Origin: Candidatus Latescibacterota bacterium
Lineage (GTDB): Bacteria; Latescibacterota; UBA2968; GCA-2709665
Reading direction: 5' to 3'
Length of the DNA: 15,593 nt
Assembly (NCBI GenBank): GCA_030746455.1
Contig: JASLMQ010000440.1
Coordinates: 1-15,593 of the forward strand
Of this stretch, positions 6,374 to 15,386 are shown in pieces; position 1 is the first letter of the stretch; every line of letters begins with the position of its first letter. The notes beneath the pieces were generated by a model that saw nothing but the letters and a program-made list of their open reading frames with translations, ran no database searches and had not been told where the DNA came from. Made by a program: the position numbers and the translations under genes.

Positions 6374-7027
6374 ATGAACAGCCCCCAAACCCGCCATCGC
6401 CTGCTGGATGCGGCCGAGCGTCTCTTCGCGCAGCATGGCATCGATGCCACCTCGCTGAGGGCGATCACCGCAGAGGCCGGCACGAACCTGGCCTCCGTGC
6501 ACTACCATTTCGGGTCCAAGGAGGCCCTGGTCGACGCCGTGATCGCGCGCAGGCTGGGTCCCATCAATCGTGAGCGATTGCGCCTCCTCGACAAGGCTGA
6601 GGCCGCAGCGGGCGAAGGCCCCGCGGAACTGGACGCGATCGTCGAGGCCTTCGTGGAGCCCGCGCTTCGACTGGTTCGCGATCCCGACCACGGTGGAACG
6701 GACTTCGTTCGCCTGATGGCCCAAGTCCACGGCGGACCCGATGAACAGAAGCAACGCCTGATGAACCAGTTCGGTGAAATCCTGGACCGGTTCGGAGCGG
6801 CCCTGGGCCGAGCCCTCCCGCACCTTGGCGCGTCCGACCTCTGCTGGCGATTCTTCTTCCTGATCGGCAGCATGCTCGTCGCCCTCGGACACGGGGACAT
6901 CCTCCAATCCCACAGCGGCGGCGCGTGCGATCCCTCGGATGTAAAAGGGACCCTGCGTCACCTGGTGGCCTTTGTCTCGGCTGGGCTGAGAGCTCCGGCC
7001 GTCGAAGCGATGGGAGGTACAACGTGA
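6374..7027 (+). CDS. TetR-family transcriptional regulator of the efflux operon
   Basis: A 217-aa repressor-type protein. The N-terminal helix-turn-helix is clear: TRHRLLDAAERLFAQHGIDA (6-25), TSLRAITAEAG (26-36) and ASVHYHFGSKEALV (40-53), the classic TetR recognition segment. The ligand-binding half begins with LGPINRERLRLLD, which resembles the CecR/YbiH-like C-terminal domain; the ligand is unknown. The ATG at 6374 is chosen because the helix-turn-helix follows at the normal distance. The in-frame start at 6320 lies inside the operator repeats. The Shine-Dalgarno is weak (AAGG, 8 nt upstream). Its TGA overlaps the GTG of the channel gene by 4 nt, so it is co-transcribed with the pump it presumably represses and probably regulates itself. 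Confidence 0.88.
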   Translation: MNSPQTRHRLLDAAERLFAQHGIDATSLRAITAEAGTNLASVHYHFGSKEALVDAVIARRLGPINRERLRLLDKAEAAAGEGPAELDAIVEAFVEPALRLVRDPDHGGTDFVRLMAQVHGGPDEQKQRLMNQFGEILDRFGAALGRALPHLGASDLCWRFFFLIGSMLVALGHGDILQSHSGGACDPSDVKGTLRHLVAFVSAGLRAPAVEAMGGTT

Positions 7028-8478
7028 GGAACATCATCGGCCTCTCGGTCGCGGCGGTGATTCTCTGCTCGTGCGCTTCTGCACCCAGGACGAGGCATCC
7101 CACGCTCGAGGCCACACCCCCTTCACAATGGACGGCCGGTAAGTCCGGACGCGCGCCGTCTGACAGCCTGTGGTGGGCCGGGTTCGGCGACCCGGCAATG
7201 GACAGCACCATCGCCGAGGCCCTTGCGCGCAACCCGAATCTGCAGGCAGCGGCAGGCCGCCTACACGCCGCGGCGGCCCAGGCGAAGATCGCTGGTGCGC
7301 CGCTCGCCCCCCAGGTCGGCGCAGGCTTCTCGGCCTCCCGGCGCAAGCAGAACTTCCTTGGCTATCCCCTCCCTGGGGCGACCGGCGTAGTCACGTCGAC
7401 GAGCACGAGCTACGGCGTTTCCCTGGACGTCGCGTGGGAGATCGACCTCTGGGGTCGGCTTTCGGCGGGAAAGGCCGCCGCACTGGCCGACTATCAGGCC
7501 GCCCGGGCCGAGTTCTCGGGCGCACGCCTGTCCCTTGCCGCGCAAACGGCAAAAGTCTGGTTCGCGGCCGTCGAGGCGCGGCGCCAGGTCGAGCTCTCGC
7601 GCGCAACGGTCGACAACCTGAAGACCTCGCGCGACCTGGTTCGCGCGCGCTACGAACGAGGGCTGCGACCCTCACTGGATCTCCGGCTGTCACTGGCCAC
7701 ACTGGCCGGAGCCGAGGCGCTGTTTCAACAGCGGCAGGTCATCTTCGACAGGACGGTGCGCCAACTCGAGATCATCCTCGGCAGGTACCCGTCGGCCGCC
7801 CTCCTCCTCAGCGACGACCTCCCGCCTCTGCCCGACTCGATCCCTGCGGGACTCCCGGCCGACCTGGTGGCCCGCCGGCCGGACCTGGTTGCCGCGGAGC
7901 GGCGGCTGGCCGCATCGCTCGCTCGGGTCAAGCTGGCCCGTCGGTCTCTCTACCCGCGCATCAGCCTGACGGCGTCCACAGGCCGTTCCAGCCAGGAGTT
8001 GGGAGACCTGCTCAAGGGCGACTTCGGCGTCTGGGCCTTGATGGCGAACCTGACCCAGCCCCTCTTCCAGGGAGGCCGCATCCGTGGCAACATCGACCTC
8101 GCCAGGTCCCAGTCGGAGCAGTCGCTGGCCCTCTACGGCCAGAGCGTGCTCGGGGCGTACGCCGAGGTCGAATCCGCGCTCGCGTCCGAGGGATATCTCT
8201 CCGACATGCAGGCGGCCCTCGAAACCGCGGCCGAGCAATCGGTCGCCGCGCGGCACCTGGCAGAGGACCGCTACGCCACCGGTCTGACCGACCTCATCAC
8301 GCTGCTAGAGGCGCAGCGGCGCGCCTACGATTCCGAAAGCCAGCTACTCGCCGTCCGCCGGCAGCGCCTCGAGAACCGCATCGACCTTCACCTCGCCCTC
8401 GGCGGCGGCTTCGCCGGTCTCGATCGGGCCGATGCGGGCGCCGACACGACATCCACGCTTGGAGCGAATCTGCCATGA
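7024..8478 (+). CDS. RND efflux outer-membrane lipoprotein channel (OprM/NodT family)
   Basis: A 484-aa outer-membrane channel of a tripartite pump. A short hydrophobic signal ends in a lipobox-like LCSC with C17 as the likely lipid anchor. Two outer-membrane-efflux repeats follow, about residues 55-250 and 265-465. Family marks include WWAGFGDPAMDSTIAEALARNP, LDVAWEIDLWGRL, DLVARRPDLVAAERRLAAS and LTQPLFQGGRI. The start is GTG at 7024 with GGGAGG about 6 nt upstream; it shares GTGA with the tetR stop (4-nt overlap). An in-frame extension to 6925 would lie within tetR and lose the signal peptide at the N-terminus. Its TGA in turn overlaps the adaptor's ATG (ATGA, 8475-8478). As the channel precedes the adaptor and pump, the order differs from acrAB-type operons. 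Confidence 0.93.
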   Translation: MRNIIGLSVAAVILCSCASAPRTRHPTLEATPPSQWTAGKSGRAPSDSLWWAGFGDPAMDSTIAEALARNPNLQAAAGRLHAAAAQAKIAGAPLAPQVGAGFSASRRKQNFLGYPLPGATGVVTSTSTSYGVSLDVAWEIDLWGRLSAGKAAALADYQAARAEFSGARLSLAAQTAKVWFAAVEARRQVELSRATVDNLKTSRDLVRARYERGLRPSLDLRLSLATLAGAEALFQQRQVIFDRTVRQLEIILGRYPSAALLLSDDLPPLPDSIPAGLPADLVARRPDLVAAERRLAASLARVKLARRSLYPRISLTASTGRSSQELGDLLKGDFGVWALMANLTQPLFQGGRIRGNIDLARSQSEQSLALYGQSVLGAYAEVESALASEGYLSDMQAALETAAEQSVAARHLAEDRYATGLTDLITLLEAQRRAYDSESQLLAVRRQRLENRIDLHLALGGGFAGLDRADAGADTTSTLGANLP

Positions 8479-9665
8479 ATCCGCGTATCCTGCTCCCCCT
8501 TGCCGTCCTTGCCGGCGGCATCTTGATCCTTGCGGTACTCATCGTGGCGAAATCCGATGTGAAGGTCGAGCCCCCGCGCGTGCCGCCACCGCTTGTTCGG
8601 GTGATGCCGGTTCGGAAGGAGGCGGCCCAGCTGCGCGTGCGCGCTCAGGGGATCGTCAAGCCCCGCACCGAGAGCACGCTCGTGTCCCAGGTGGCGGGGC
8701 AGGTGGTCTCGGTGTCCTCCGACTTCGCCAGCGGCGGATTCTTCGAGCCGGGTGACGTGCTGGTCACCATCGATCCCAGGGACTACGAGCTCGCTGTCGC
8801 CCGGTCAAAGGCGCAGGTTGCCCAGGCGGAGCTCCGGCTGGCAAGGGAGGAAGAGGAGGCCGAGCTGGCTCGGGAGGAATGGGAGCGCGTCGGGAACGGC
8901 CAGCCGACGGCGCTCACTTTGAGGGTTCCCCACCTCGCCGAGGCGAAGGCCTCCCAGCAGGCCGCCGCCGCGGCCCTGGCGCAGGCCCGGCTGAACCTGG
9001 AGCGGACCTCCGTCCGGACACCGTATGCAGGCCGGGTACGGACCACAAACGTCGATGTGGGACAATTCGTTGGACCGGGGACCCCGCTTGCCCGGATCTA
9101 CTCGGTCGACTATGCCGAGGTCAGGCTTCCCGTGCCCGACGGGGAACTCGCCCACCTGGATCTCTCACTGGGGGGCCGCAGCGACCCGGACGACGCTTCA
9201 GGCCCGGAAGTGCTCCTGAACGGCGCCTATGCGGGCCGAGAGCACACGTGGTCCGGACGTATCGTCCGCGTCGAGGGAGAGATCGACAACCGTACCCGGA
9301 TGGCCACTCTCGTCGCCCGCGTGGAAGACCCCTACTCACGCGGCTCTGACAATCCCCCCCTGGCCGTCGGCCTCTTCGTCAATGCCGAGGTCCTGGGTCG
9401 AGTGGTCACCGACGTCACAGTCCTTCCCAGGGCGGCTTTCCGGGGTCCCGATCGGGTCCTGGTTGTCGACTCCGAGGACCGTATCCGCTTCCGAACCGTC
9501 GGAGTTTTGAGGTCCGACGCCGACTCGGCGGTGGTGCACAGCGGACTCGCAGATGGTGAAGGGGTCTGTCTCTCGCCGCTGGACGCGGCAGTCGAGGGGA
9601 TGCACGTCCGAACCTACGGTAGCGATTCGGGCGTTGCGTTCGTCGAGGAAGGGGGCCGCAAGTGA
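8475..9665 (+). CDS. RND efflux periplasmic adaptor (HlyD/MFP family)
   Basis: A 396-aa membrane-fusion protein linking pump and outer-membrane channel. It has an N-terminal membrane anchor (about residues 5-25) without a lipobox. A split lipoyl-type domain (about 66-100 and 179-210) is broken by an alpha-helical hairpin rich in Ala, Glu and Arg (about 101-178). A beta-barrel and a membrane-proximal domain follow, with TRMATLVARVEDPY and VGLFVNAEVLGRV as typical segments. The start is ATG at 8475, overlapping the channel stop by 4 nt. The frame is open far upstream inside the channel gene, but that stretch translates to Pro/Arg/Gly-rich sequence without homology signs. Its TGA overlaps the permease GTG (9662-9665). 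Confidence 0.92.
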   Translation: MNPRILLPLAVLAGGILILAVLIVAKSDVKVEPPRVPPPLVRVMPVRKEAAQLRVRAQGIVKPRTESTLVSQVAGQVVSVSSDFASGGFFEPGDVLVTIDPRDYELAVARSKAQVAQAELRLAREEEEAELAREEWERVGNGQPTALTLRVPHLAEAKASQQAAAAALAQARLNLERTSVRTPYAGRVRTTNVDVGQFVGPGTPLARIYSVDYAEVRLPVPDGELAHLDLSLGGRSDPDDASGPEVLLNGAYAGREHTWSGRIVRVEGEIDNRTRMATLVARVEDPYSRGSDNPPLAVGLFVNAEVLGRVVTDVTVLPRAAFRGPDRVLVVDSEDRIRFRTVGVLRSDADSAVVHSGLADGEGVCLSPLDAAVEGMHVRTYGSDSGVAFVEEGGRK

Positions 9666-12600
9666 ACCGAGCCATCGCCTGGTTCGCCGAGAACAGCGTG
9701 GCCGCCAACCTCCTTATGGCCCTGATTATCGGCGGCGGACTGCTGACGATTTCGACCCTCACGATGGAGGTCTTTCCGGAGATTGAGACCGACATCATCT
9801 CCGTCAGCGTGCTCTATCCCGGCGCAGCGCCAGAGGAAGTCGAGGAGGCCGTCTGCGTCCGTATCGAGGAGGCCATCCAGGGACTCGAAGGGGTCAAACG
9901 GATCACGTCCACCGCCTCAGAGAGCCGGGGATCCGTTAACGTTGAGCTGGTCCTGGGCGCCGATGTGGCTCGAACCCTCGATGACGTGAAATCCGCGGTC
10001 GATGCCATCGACACCTTCCCCGAAGACGTCGAGGAGCCCGAAGTCAAGGAGGTGATCATCCGCCGCCAGGTGGTCAACGTGGCCCTCTCGGGCCAGGCGG
10101 ATGAGGTAACCCTCAAGGTCCTGGGTCAGCAGGTCCGCGACGAGATCGCCGCCATCCCCGGAATCACCCAGGTCGACCTCACCAGCGTACGGCCCTACGA
10201 GATCGCCATCGAGGTGTCCGAAGCCGACCTGCGGCGCTACAGTCTCACTTTCGACGAGGTCGCAAGGGCCGTCAGGCTCTCCTCCCTAGACCTGCCGGGT
10301 GGGTCGATCCGGACTGCGGGAGGTGAGATCCTCCTGCGCACGAAAGGCCAGGCCTACCGCCGACCCGACTTCGAGTCGATCGTCCTTCGATCCCGTCCCG
10401 ACGGGACGCCCCTCACGGTGGGCGACGTGGCTCGCGTCGTCGACGGCTTCGCCGAAACCGACCAGACCGCACGGTTCGACGGCAGTCCGACGGCGCTCAT
10501 CCAGGTCTATCGTATAGGCGACCAGAACGCCATCGAGATCGCCAGCAAGGTCAAGGCCTACACCAGCGAAACCCAGACCCGGATGCCCGAGGGGATCACC
10601 CTCACGATATGGGCCGACTTCTCGCGCATCCTCGAGAGTCGTCTCGATCTCCTTCTACGCAACGCGCGGACGGGCTTCGTTCTGGTGTTTCTCATCCTCA
10701 CCCTTTTCCTGCGCTTCAGGCTGGCCTTCTGGGTCTCCCTTGGGATTCCCATTTCGTTCCTGGGGGCCATCTGGCTGATGCCGACCATGCAGGCCTCGGT
10801 CAACCTCATCTCCCTCTTCGCCTTCATCGTCGTGCTGGGCATCGTGGTCGACGACGCCATCATCGTCGGCGAGAACATCTACACGAAGTTCCAGAAGGGA
10901 GAGCGGGGGCTCCGGGCAGCCATCGCAGGAGCACACCAGGTCTTTATCCCGGTCACCTTCGCCGTTCTCACCTCCATCGCCGCCTTCTCGCCGCTGCTCA
11001 CGGTGCCGGGCACGATGGGTAAGATCATGAGGCTCATCCCGGAGATCGTGATCGCCACACTGGTCTTCTCCCTGATCGAGTCCCTCTTCATTCTTCCCGC
11101 GCACCTTGCCCACTCCAGCCTGATCCGGGAGGAGTCCGAGCCGACGGGTCTACGAGCCAGGTGGCACGAATTCCAGGACCGCTTTGCCTCGGGCCTGATG
11201 GCATTCGTCGACCGTGTCTACCGGCCGAGCCTCGCACTCGCCCTCCGGTGGCGGTATCTTGCCATCGCGTGGGGCCTGGCCTCGCTCCTGTTCGCCATCG
11301 GGCTGGTAGGCGGCGGGTGGATCAAGTTCTACTTCATGGCCAATGTCGATGCGGACAACGTGATCGCCCTGCTCACCATGCCCCAGGGAACGTCCGTCGA
11401 CGTGACCGCCGACGCGATCGGTCGGATCGAACGGGCCGCCCTCGAGCTACGCGAGGAACTGGAGAGGGAAGGCGAGAAGCCCGTGGTTCGCCATCTTCTC
11501 GCTTCCGTGGGAGATCAGCCCTACGTCAGCACCAACCGCCACTTCGGGGGGGCGCCGCCAGACGTCTCGGCGGCGCATCTCGGGGAGGTCAACCTCGAGC
11601 TCGCGCCCTCCGAGGACCGCCGGATCAGCAGCGCCGAGATCGCCAGACGCTGGCGGGAGAAGACGGGTCCGATCCCCGATGCGGTCGAGCTCGCCTTCAC
11701 CTCGTCCCTGTTCTCCGCCGGCGAGCCCGTGAACGTGCAGCTTGCGGGGCCCGATTACGATGAGCTCAAAGCCGTCGCCGGGAAGCTCAAGTCCAGGCTG
11801 GCCGGGTACCCCGGCGTAACCGACATCGCCGACTCCTTCCGGCCCGGCAAGCAGGAGATCAAGCTCGAGATCTCCGACGAAGGTCTGGCCTCCGGCCTCA
11901 CCCAATTCGATGTGGGCCGGCAGGTCAGGCAGGCGTTCTACGGCGAGGAAGCGCAGCGAATCCAACGGGGAAGGGACGATGTGAGGGTGATGGTGCGCTA
12001 CCCCGCCGAGGAGCGGCGGTCCGTGGGCGACCTGGAGGCGATGCGCATCCGGACGCCGGATGGCCGGGAGATTCCCTTCTCCGTGGCAGCTCGGGCCGAG
12101 CTCGGCCGCGGGTATGCCTCGGCGCGCCGGGCGGACCGCCAGCGCATCGTCAACGTCACCGCCGATGTGGATCAGGAAGTGACGAGCCCGAACGAGGTCC
12201 TCGACGACCTCACGTCAAACGCTCTCCCCGCGATCCTGGCTGACCATCGCTCTGTTCGGTACTCCCTCGAGGGCGAGCAACGTGAACAGCAGGAGGTCCT
12301 TGGGGGCCTCAAGCGCAGCATGGGAGTCGCGCTGCTCGTGATCTACGCCCTTCTGGCCATCCCATTCCGCTCCTACCTGCAGCCTCTCATCATAATGAGC
12401 GCGATCCCGTTCGGGTTCGTCGGAGCCGTCTGCGGACACCTCATCATGGGTATGGACCTCACGATCCTGTCCATGTTCGGGCTCGTCGCGCTAACCGGCA
12501 TCGTGGTGAACGACAGCCTGGTGATGGTCGACTTCATCAACCGAGAGCGCGCCTCGGGCCAGCCGCTCTACACCGCCATCCGCGAGGCCGGCGTGGCCCG

Positions 12601-12856
12601 CTTCCGGCCGATCCTCCTCACATCGCTCACGACGTTCGCCGGACTGAGTCCACTGATCCTGGAGAGAAGCCTCCAGGCGCAGTTCCTGATCCCGATGGCC
12701 ATCTCGCTCGGGTTCGGCGTGATCTTCGCGACCTTCATCACCCTCATCCTGGTCCCGGTCAACTACGCCATCCTGGAGGACTTCACCGGTTGGGGCGCCA
12801 GGCTGCTCGGACGCTCGACGGAAGAGCAGAGCCCCGACATCCACAGGGCTGCGTAG
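9662..12856 (+). CDS. RND multidrug-type efflux permease (AcrB/HAE-like)
   Basis: A 1064-aa inner-membrane proton-driven exporter, the usual size for the hydrophobe/amphiphile efflux family. TM1 is at about residues 12-32 and leads into MEVFPEIETDIISVSVLYPG and the first large periplasmic loop (to about residue 330). TM4 carries the proton-relay pair D397-D398 in GIVVDDAIIVGENIY. The second half repeats the pattern: a membrane segment near 540, a second periplasmic loop (about 560-890) and a final helix bundle with LVALTGIVVNDSLVMVDFIN and RFRPILLTSLTTFAGLSPLI. The start is GTG at 9662 (GTGA overlap with the adaptor). The heavy-metal and multidrug branches share these features. The sequence looks closer to the multidrug branch, but the substrate is not determinable. 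Confidence 0.94.
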   Translation: MNRAIAWFAENSVAANLLMALIIGGGLLTISTLTMEVFPEIETDIISVSVLYPGAAPEEVEEAVCVRIEEAIQGLEGVKRITSTASESRGSVNVELVLGADVARTLDDVKSAVDAIDTFPEDVEEPEVKEVIIRRQVVNVALSGQADEVTLKVLGQQVRDEIAAIPGITQVDLTSVRPYEIAIEVSEADLRRYSLTFDEVARAVRLSSLDLPGGSIRTAGGEILLRTKGQAYRRPDFESIVLRSRPDGTPLTVGDVARVVDGFAETDQTARFDGSPTALIQVYRIGDQNAIEIASKVKAYTSETQTRMPEGITLTIWADFSRILESRLDLLLRNARTGFVLVFLILTLFLRFRLAFWVSLGIPISFLGAIWLMPTMQASVNLISLFAFIVVLGIVVDDAIIVGENIYTKFQKGERGLRAAIAGAHQVFIPVTFAVLTSIAAFSPLLTVPGTMGKIMRLIPEIVIATLVFSLIESLFILPAHLAHSSLIREESEPTGLRARWHEFQDRFASGLMAFVDRVYRPSLALALRWRYLAIAWGLASLLFAIGLVGGGWIKFYFMANVDADNVIALLTMPQGTSVDVTADAIGRIERAALELREELEREGEKPVVRHLLASVGDQPYVSTNRHFGGAPPDVSAAHLGEVNLELAPSEDRRISSAEIARRWREKTGPIPDAVELAFTSSLFSAGEPVNVQLAGPDYDELKAVAGKLKSRLAGYPGVTDIADSFRPGKQEIKLEISDEGLASGLTQFDVGRQVRQAFYGEEAQRIQRGRDDVRVMVRYPAEERRSVGDLEAMRIRTPDGREIPFSVAARAELGRGYASARRADRQRIVNVTADVDQEVTSPNEVLDDLTSNALPAILADHRSVRYSLEGEQREQQEVLGGLKRSMGVALLVIYALLAIPFRSYLQPLIIMSAIPFGFVGAVCGHLIMGMDLTILSMFGLVALTGIVVNDSLVMVDFINRERASGQPLYTAIREAGVARFRPILLTSLTTFAGLSPLILERSLQAQFLIPMAISLGFGVIFATFITLILVPVNYAILEDFTGWGARLLGRSTEEQSPDIHRAA

Positions 12857-12876
12857 CAGACCGGGCCTCTCACGTC

Positions 12877-12905
12877 TTGATGGTCGTCCGGTCCTTGACT
12901 ATCTT
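12877..12905 (+). promoter_or_regulatory. Candidate promoter of nadA
   Basis: TTGATG (12877-12882), a 17-nt spacer and TATCTT (12900-12905), about 54 nt before the nadA ATG and just after the pump gene ends. No terminator is visible after the pump gene, so read-through from the efflux operon is also possible. Confidence 0.45.
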
Positions 12906-12958
12906 TGGTGCCCGTCGGACAGCGTCTCACCCTTCATCACACGTTGGAGAATTTCCTC

Positions 12959-14008
12959 ATGCCCATTCAGGCCGCCACGCTCGAGGAAACCCTCGACCAG
13001 ATGGCGCAGAAGCTCCGCCGTGTCGTTCCGGAGATTGAGCTCCGCTACAAGGCCGAGCTCGTCTTCGAGATCAACCAGCTCAAGAGGGAACGGGGTGCCA
13101 TCATCCTCGGGCACAATTACATGGAACCCGCCCTTTTCGTCACCGTACCCGACGTCGTGGGCGACTCCCTAGAGCTCAGCAGGAAGGCCGCGGAGACCGA
13201 CTGCGATCCCATCGTCTTCTGCGGGGTCCGGTTTATGGCCGAAACCGCCAAGATCCTCAACCCCGACAAGACGGTCCTGCTCCCGGCGAAGGTAGCGGGA
13301 TGCTCCCTGGCCGAGAGCATCACGGCCGAGGATGTCCGGAACCTGAGGAAACGGTTCCCCGGAATTCCCGTCGTCACCTACATCAACACCTACGCGGACG
13401 TCAAGGCCGAGTGCGATGTCTGCTGCACCTCCAGCAACGCCTCGAGGGTCGTGGAGGCACTCGGAAGCGACGTCGTCATCTTTCTGCCCGATGAGTACCT
13501 GGCTGGCAATGTCGCCCGGGAATCGGGCAAGACCATCATCTTTCCCACCAGGGACAAGATCAAGCGGCCCGAGGCCGGTGTGGAGTACGAGATGATCGGC
13601 TGGCACGGCCGGTGCGAGGTCCACGAGAAGTTCACCGTGGCAGACATCGAGAACGTGAGGGCCCAATTCCCCGGTGTTCTCGTTCTGGCGCACCCCGAGT
13701 GCAGCCCCGAAGTCGTGGCCGCGTCGGATTTCGCCAGCAGCACCTCCAAGATGACCCAGTACGTCGCGGACACCGACGCGCCTAGCTACCTGCTTCTGAC
13801 CGAGTGCAGCATGGGCGACAACATCATGGCCGAGAACCCGGACAAGGAGATGGTCCGGCTCTGTAGCATCCGGTGTCCTCACATGAACGAGATTACCCTG
13901 GAGGACACCCTCAACGCCCTGAAGAACGACGAGCAGATCATCGAGGTTCAGGAAGACATCCGCATTCGCGCCAAGGGCGCGGTCGACCGGATGCTCGAAA
14001 TCGGATAG
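12959..14008 (+). CDS. nadA: Quinolinate synthase NadA
   Basis: A cytoplasmic [4Fe-4S] enzyme that condenses iminoaspartate with dihydroxyacetone phosphate to make quinolinate in de novo NAD synthesis. It is 349 aa, full length. Family marks are AIILGHNYMEPALF (47-60), VGDSLELSRKA (67-77), FMAETAKILNPDK (92-104), TSSNASRVVEAL (157-168), IFLPDEYLAGNVA (174-186), HPEC (245-248) and MNEITLEDTLNAL (309-321). The likely cluster cysteines, by comparison with the family pattern, are C115 (AGCSLA), C219 (GRCEVH) and C306 (RCPHMN); C302 and C155/C156 are extra. The start is ATG at 12959 with TTGGAG about 9 nt upstream; an upstream in-frame TTG at 12905 falls in the candidate -10 region. No nadB or nadC is nearby, so partners must be elsewhere. 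Confidence 0.96.
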   Translation: MPIQAATLEETLDQMAQKLRRVVPEIELRYKAELVFEINQLKRERGAIILGHNYMEPALFVTVPDVVGDSLELSRKAAETDCDPIVFCGVRFMAETAKILNPDKTVLLPAKVAGCSLAESITAEDVRNLRKRFPGIPVVTYINTYADVKAECDVCCTSSNASRVVEALGSDVVIFLPDEYLAGNVARESGKTIIFPTRDKIKRPEAGVEYEMIGWHGRCEVHEKFTVADIENVRAQFPGVLVLAHPECSPEVVAASDFASSTSKMTQYVADTDAPSYLLLTECSMGDNIMAENPDKEMVRLCSIRCPHMNEITLEDTLNALKNDEQIIEVQEDIRIRAKGAVDRMLEIG

Positions 14009-14027
14009 TTCCCTCCACAGAACGAAA

Positions 14028-14062
14028 CAGGTAGGCGCGGATCTCAGACCCGCGCCTGCCTG
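14028..14062 (+). terminator. 13-bp hairpin just after nadA (no U-run)
   Basis: CAGGTAGGCGCGG (14028-14040) pairs with CCGCGCCTGCCTG (14050-14062), with a single G-U wobble and a 9-nt loop. It begins 20 nt after the nadA stop. The following bases (CCTGTCCCGCGCG) are not T-rich. It is therefore either a non-canonical terminator or an mRNA 3'-end protecting stem, rather than a textbook intrinsic terminator. Confidence 0.5.
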
Positions 14063-14119
14063 CCTGTCCCGCGCGTATCCGTTTCACCTACGTCCACAAC
14101 CGCAATAGGGGATCAGACC

Positions 14120-15355
14120 ATGGCTCTGGACATCTGGATGTTTCTGGGCAAGATCACGGTGTTCGAGGAGGAGGCTGCAGATGCGGTTTTCGACCGCCTC
14201 GAGGGGGTGGGCATCCGCAACCTGGTCCTGGGCGACCTAATCTTCGACAAGGCTCCGGCCTATCCATCTACGCCCGAGCTCTATGTGGACTGCGAAACGT
14301 CCCCGCCGGAAATGGCCGCCGAGAGCGTGCCTCGTTTCGAAATCCTTGGACAGGCGGTGGAGCGGGCCAAGGAACGCGGATTCCGAGTCCACCTGCACGA
14401 CTGGGGCCAGGGTGCGCCGGGATGCATCAACGACCCAGAGAAGCTCCGCTACGGCCCGGCGAGGACACGAGACGTAGTTCGGGCCTTGCCCGGGGTGGAC
14501 GGGTTCATCATGGACGGGCCCGAATGGGGATACGAGATCGACCCCGATCACCGGAGTGACCTGTTCCGCTGCGACTGCGAGCACTGCCGAGCGAGGGCCG
14601 GGGAGTGGGGCTATGACTTCGACGCGCTGCTCGCTGCCCGGGATCGGCTCAAGGAGAGTCTGGCACGTATGACGGAGCTCCCTGCCGGCCGCCGCGAACG
14701 GGGGTTGGTAGACGGCCTGGACTACCTGGTGGGCGAGCCGGATCTCTTCGACTGGTTTCGGTTCAAGACCGACGCCATCGAGCACTACGCCCGGGGCATG
14801 GCCGAAGCCGCCCGATCCCTGGATCCCTCCAGGTCGATCGGCTGCGGCCCCAGGCTACCGGCATTCGCGCCCCTGACAGGCTACAACTTCCGCAGGCTGT
14901 CGCGCATCGTCGATTTCCAGTGCCCCAAGCTCTACTTCTGGCAGCACGGCATCGACGGGCTCAAGGGAACCCTCTACCGGTATGCTAAAACCCTCTGCGG
15001 ACTCAATCCGGGTCTGGGAGAGGCGGAGGCCCTCGAGCGGGTCCGCGAGCTCTTCGCGCTGTGGGTCCCCGGCATCGACGCGTTGGAGGCCCTGAACGAC
15101 CCCTTGCCGGCCGAGTTCTTCGAGACCGTTGTGCTCAGCGAAATCGCCAAGATGCGCGAGCGCATCGACGACGTCACGAAGATCCGCCCCTGGATGGGGC
15201 TCCACCACGGAGGCGTACGCCTGGGGAGCGATGAGCTCGAGCAGCTGTTGGGCGTGATCCAGGAGGGAGGGTTGGTTACCCTGGTCTACTGGCACTACAG
15301 CGATATGACCGAGTCCGACTGGGAGGTCGTCAAGGCCGTGTGCACGGCATCGTGA
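14120..15355 (+). CDS. Putative TIM-barrel glycoside-hydrolase-like protein with CxCxxC motif
   Basis: A 411-aa protein whose function I do not recognise with certainty. There is no signal peptide or membrane segment, so it is probably cytoplasmic. The layout suggests an (alpha/beta)8 barrel: a strand-like start (ALDIWMFLGKITVFEEE), GIRNLVLGDLI (31-41), RVHLHDWGQGAPG (89-101), VDGFIMDGPEWGYEI (126-140), DFQCPKLYFWQHGIDG (265-280) and LVTLVYWHYSDMTESDW (385-401). E135 at the end of a strand is a plausible catalytic acid, and several aromatic and His residues cluster at strand ends as in sugar hydrolases. C151-x-C153-x-x-C156, right after that strand, could bind a metal. A region of about 30 charged residues (175-205) looks like an insertion. 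A modest AGGGG lies 8 nt before the ATG. It is a single gene between two hairpins. Confidence 0.55.
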   Translation: MALDIWMFLGKITVFEEEAADAVFDRLEGVGIRNLVLGDLIFDKAPAYPSTPELYVDCETSPPEMAAESVPRFEILGQAVERAKERGFRVHLHDWGQGAPGCINDPEKLRYGPARTRDVVRALPGVDGFIMDGPEWGYEIDPDHRSDLFRCDCEHCRARAGEWGYDFDALLAARDRLKESLARMTELPAGRRERGLVDGLDYLVGEPDLFDWFRFKTDAIEHYARGMAEAARSLDPSRSIGCGPRLPAFAPLTGYNFRRLSRIVDFQCPKLYFWQHGIDGLKGTLYRYAKTLCGLNPGLGEAEALERVRELFALWVPGIDALEALNDPLPAEFFETVVLSEIAKMRERIDDVTKIRPWMGLHHGGVRLGSDELEQLLGVIQEGGLVTLVYWHYSDMTESDWEVVKAVCTAS

Positions 15356-15386
15356 CCGGGGATAGGGCCCGGGCAACGCAAAAACG

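Noticed and set aside
7170..8474. An N-terminal extension of the adaptor protein by 435 codons
   Set aside because: This part lies wholly inside the channel gene in another frame and translates to Pro/Arg/Gly-rich sequence. The ATG at 8475 gives a normal membrane anchor and an ATGA overlap.
12905..12958. A TTG start for nadA 18 codons upstream
   Set aside because: It lies at the candidate -10 element. The ATG at 12959 has a TTGGAG ribosome site and gives the usual NadA N-terminus.
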